Below, one piece after another: positions 5,549 through 7,111 of a stretch of DNA of 7,111 nt. Origin of the DNA: Pseudomonadota bacterium (GTDB taxonomy: Bacteria; SAR324; XYD2-FULL-50-16; JAHJRI01); the NCBI GenBank assembly GCA_022360105.1, contig JAKSDL010000784.1:1-7111 (forward strand), written 5' to 3'. The notes under the pieces are model-generated. The model was not told where the DNA came from, made no database searches, and was given only the letters and a program-made list of their open reading frames with translations. Positions within the stretch are counted from its first letter, which is position 1; the number at the start of each line of letters is the position of its first letter. Both the position numbers and the translations under genes were made by a program.

Positions 5549-5875
5549 TCAATTTATTTCATCTTCACGAGGAATGTAATCGATATCATGTTTTGGGGCC
5601 ATGCCAATAGTCACTGCTTTGGCATTTTCAAGATTTTCAGAACACTCAACCGTATCAAACCGGCGTCGCAACTTTTTCTTGTCATGGTCCTTAAACAGTA
5701 CCTTGCGGGTGCATTGCCACTTGTGTTGAACAACCAGGGGCCGAACGGAAAATTCCTTGTAACACTCGTCCCTGAAGCGCTCTGAATCCACATGTCCCCA
5801 ACAGACATAGTGACTGGGATCACCACTCTGATCGAAACACTCATAAATATTAATAGCTTCGGATCGTTCCATCAT
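5549..5875 (-). CDS. Cys/His-containing hypothetical protein, 108 aa
   Basis: This protein is not recognised. It is soluble, with no signal peptide or membrane segment. It has five cysteines (13, 25, 38, 55, 78) and five histidines (22, 28, 51, 64, 96), plus aromatic residues next to several of them (YVCWGH at 23-28, WQC at 53-55), and a basic run KKKLRRRF (66-73). The Cys/His set could bind metal, and the basic run could contact nucleic acid, but neither follows a known spacing such as CxxC. The first ATG after an in-frame stop is at 5875, with a second ATG directly after it; no clear ribosome binding site precedes them, so translation is less certain. It is divergent from the barrel gene. 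The 77-aa frame inside it (5611-5844) is a shadow. Confidence 0.55.
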   Translation of the reverse strand: MMERSEAINIYECFDQSGDPSHYVCWGHVDSERFRDECYKEFSVRPLVVQHKWQCTRKVLFKDHDKKKLRRRFDTVECSENLENAKAVTIGMAPKHDIDYIPREDEIN

Positions 5876-6149
5876 ATTTTCAAAGAGTTATAAAGATTTT
5901 TCTCCGGGGTTGATTGTATATTTTGATGCAATTTACAAACCTAAGGTATCAGCATTTGGAATCCGAAATTTCAACATATGTTTAACGCAGAAAGAACCGG
6001 TGCATAGAAGCTAAAATAATTGCTTTCGTCGCGGAACATTATTTTTGTACAATTTTTGTATGTACGTGATATCATGTTGCTATCGAAACCAAGAATCAAA
6101 CCTGAATTGAGCTAAATCTCATAAAAACAAACGGTTACCAATTTTACCT
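5876..6149. promoter_or_regulatory. Divergent intergenic region upstream of the barrel gene
   Basis: This 274-bp AT-rich region separates two divergent genes and should carry both promoters. A possible sigma70-type promoter for the + strand is TTGTAT (6056-6061), 16 bp, TGCTAT (6078-6083), which would start near 6090. A tandem 11-bp repeat, ATTTTTGTACA then ATTTTTGTATG (6041-6062), overlaps its -35 side. No comparable minus-strand promoter stands out; TACAAT-like sequence near 5915 lacks a good -35 partner. The assignment rests on consensus matching alone. Confidence 0.35.
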
Positions 6150-7111
6150 ATGGAACAAATTCGTCGTTCTTTTTGTTTGGTCATCGGTATACTCCTGACG
6201 ATAACCGCTCATTTCGAGTTGGTGGCGCAAACAACCCCCACTGTACCCCAAAGCATCAATGAGGTCGGAAGAAGCTATCGCTCCCTCGCCATGGGAAATA
6301 CGGGTATCGCCAGCGCCAATGACAGTTCCGCTCTTTTCTATAATCCCGCAGTCCTGGCAAATGTAGAAGGATGGTGGTTAGACTACGGAACCTGGACAGC
6401 CGAAGGAACACAGAAATTCACCCCGGAAGATGCCGGGCTGATTATGATTTCAACAACCTATCCCTATATCAATCGGGATGGGCTTTCTGAGACCAATAAA
6501 TCAAAATTTCTTGCTATAGAAGATGCCTATCTCCGTGGAAGTGCCGGTTTGACCTTGACAGCCAACATCATGAGCGAAGGGTTGACTATTGCAGGTACTT
6601 ATGTGATTGAAAATTCTATAGCTTCCCTGGATTCGGGAAATTATGTTTATCAAAGGGATGATGTGATCCGAAAGTACGGATTGTCTATTCCCATTGGACT
6701 GGGTCAATTTGTTATCGGATTGGCAAGAAGCGACATCACGCGAAAGACTTCACTGGAACCATCCACGGATACCATCACCAATTGGGGCGAGGAAGAAACG
6801 GGAACCGGTTATGATGTCGGCATTCTATTTCGAATGGCTAACAAGGCCAGAATAACCTGGGGCTTGGTTGCCTATAATGCAGGTGGAACGAAGTTTGGTT
6901 CTTCTTCTGACAATGAGGTCGAACAAACCTATGGTATTGGTGTCTCCATGAATCATGACCTGGGAATTTTCCGCATTGTACCTGCAATCGATGTCCGAAA
7001 CATAGGTTCTCATCTGGACAAGCAAAACACCGTGCATGCCGGCCTTGAAATAGGTATGTTTCCCAACTCCACAGGCGGCAGCTATCTTTCCTACAGGGTC
7101 GGTTACAACCA
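6150..7111 (+). CDS. Outer-membrane beta-barrel protein, PorV/FadL-like, 3'-truncated by the window
   Basis: The 320 visible codons stay open to the window edge. Residues 1-26 form a Sec signal peptide (RR, hydrophobic core, cleavage probably after LVA at 24-26). The N-terminal motif SLAMGNTGIASANDSSALFYNPAVLAN (46-71, quoted in parts: AMGNTGIAS and ALFYNPAVLA) is the hallmark of OMPP1/FadL/PorV-type barrels, in which Gly/Asn-Pro residues line the N-terminal plug region. The rest alternates polar and hydrophobic residues with repeated Gly/aromatic turns, as in antiparallel barrel strands (for example near 180-200, 225-245, 262-320). Family members act in hydrophobic-compound uptake, in secretion (PorV) or have unknown function, and the sequence does not decide. 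The start is the first ATG after an in-frame TGA at 6108-6110; no ribosome binding site is evident. It is divergent from the 108-aa gene. Confidence 0.88.
   Translation, partial: MEQIRRSFCLVIGILLTITAHFELVAQTTPTVPQSINEVGRSYRSLAMGNTGIASANDSSALFYNPAVLANVEGWWLDYGTWTAEGTQKFTPEDAGLIMISTTYPYINRDGLSETNKSKFLAIEDAYLRGSAGLTLTANIMSEGLTIAGTYVIENSIASLDSGNYVYQRDDVIRKYGLSIPIGLGQFVIGLARSDITRKTSLEPSTDTITNWGEEETGTGYDVGILFRMANKARITWGLVAYNAGGTKFGSSSDNEVEQTYGIGVSMNHDLGIFRIVPAIDVRNIGSHLDKQNTVHAGLEIGMFPNSTGGSYLSYRVGYN

Noticed and set aside
5588..5844. Plus-strand 65-aa and minus-strand 77-aa frames overlapping the 108-aa gene
   Set aside because: They are alternative frames of the same DNA. The 108-aa frame is longest and has a more ordinary soluble-protein composition, though its own translation is not certain.
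6501..7037. Two minus-strand frames (68 and 70 aa) inside the barrel gene
   Set aside because: They are antisense to a long open frame with a signal peptide and a family hallmark motif.

Overview
This window looks like chromosome of a Gram-negative bacterium. It carries an outer-membrane beta-barrel gene with a signal peptide, an exported protein, and an inner-membrane sensor kinase with a CheA-type catalytic core. Base composition is moderately AT-rich, and intergenic DNA is abundant (about 1.5 kb of 7.1 kb) and rich in short palindromes. The kinase architecture and the PorV/FadL-like barrel would suit a deltaproteobacterial-type lineage (Desulfobacterota or SAR324-like), but the sequence does not settle the taxonomy. 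No plasmid, phage, transposase, CRISPR, tRNA or rRNA signal is visible.

Layout. (1) 1-1122, + strand: the C-terminal two thirds of a SulP anion transporter with its STAS domain, cut by the left edge. (2) 1123-1369: a convergent intergenic gap with two repeat-like elements, one of them a perfect hairpin. (3) 1370-4357, - strand: a two-gene unit. A small exported protein (3785-4357) is followed 66 bp downstream by a 782-aa membrane histidine kinase (1370-3718) with HAMP, PAS-like, HPt and CheA-type ATPase regions but no CheW-like domain and no receiver. The leader of this unit has an extended -10-like sequence, a 7+7 bp inverted repeat at the expected -35 position, and a 6+6 bp palindrome just before the ribosome binding site. 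(4) 4358-4833: intergenic DNA with degenerate relatives of the two repeats found at the other end of the unit, in the same order and orientation. (5) 4834-5022, + strand: a 62-aa orphan gene with a strong ribosome binding site, whose 3' end lies inside a long nested inverted repeat. (6) 5023-5548: a gene-poor stretch with an inverted pair of hexanucleotide-phased arrays and a 10-bp tandem repeat. (7) 5549-5875, - strand: a 108-aa Cys/His-containing orphan. (8) 5876-6149: a divergent promoter region. (9) 6150 to the right edge, + strand: an outer-membrane beta-barrel protein, cut by the window.

How they may work together. Only the exported protein and the kinase have a clear physical link (same strand, short gap, shared leader). 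The simplest reading is a signalling unit: the exported protein binds or reports something in the envelope, and the kinase passes a phosphoryl group through its own HPt histidine to a response regulator encoded elsewhere. The SulP transporter and the barrel protein are neighbours without visible functional linkage.
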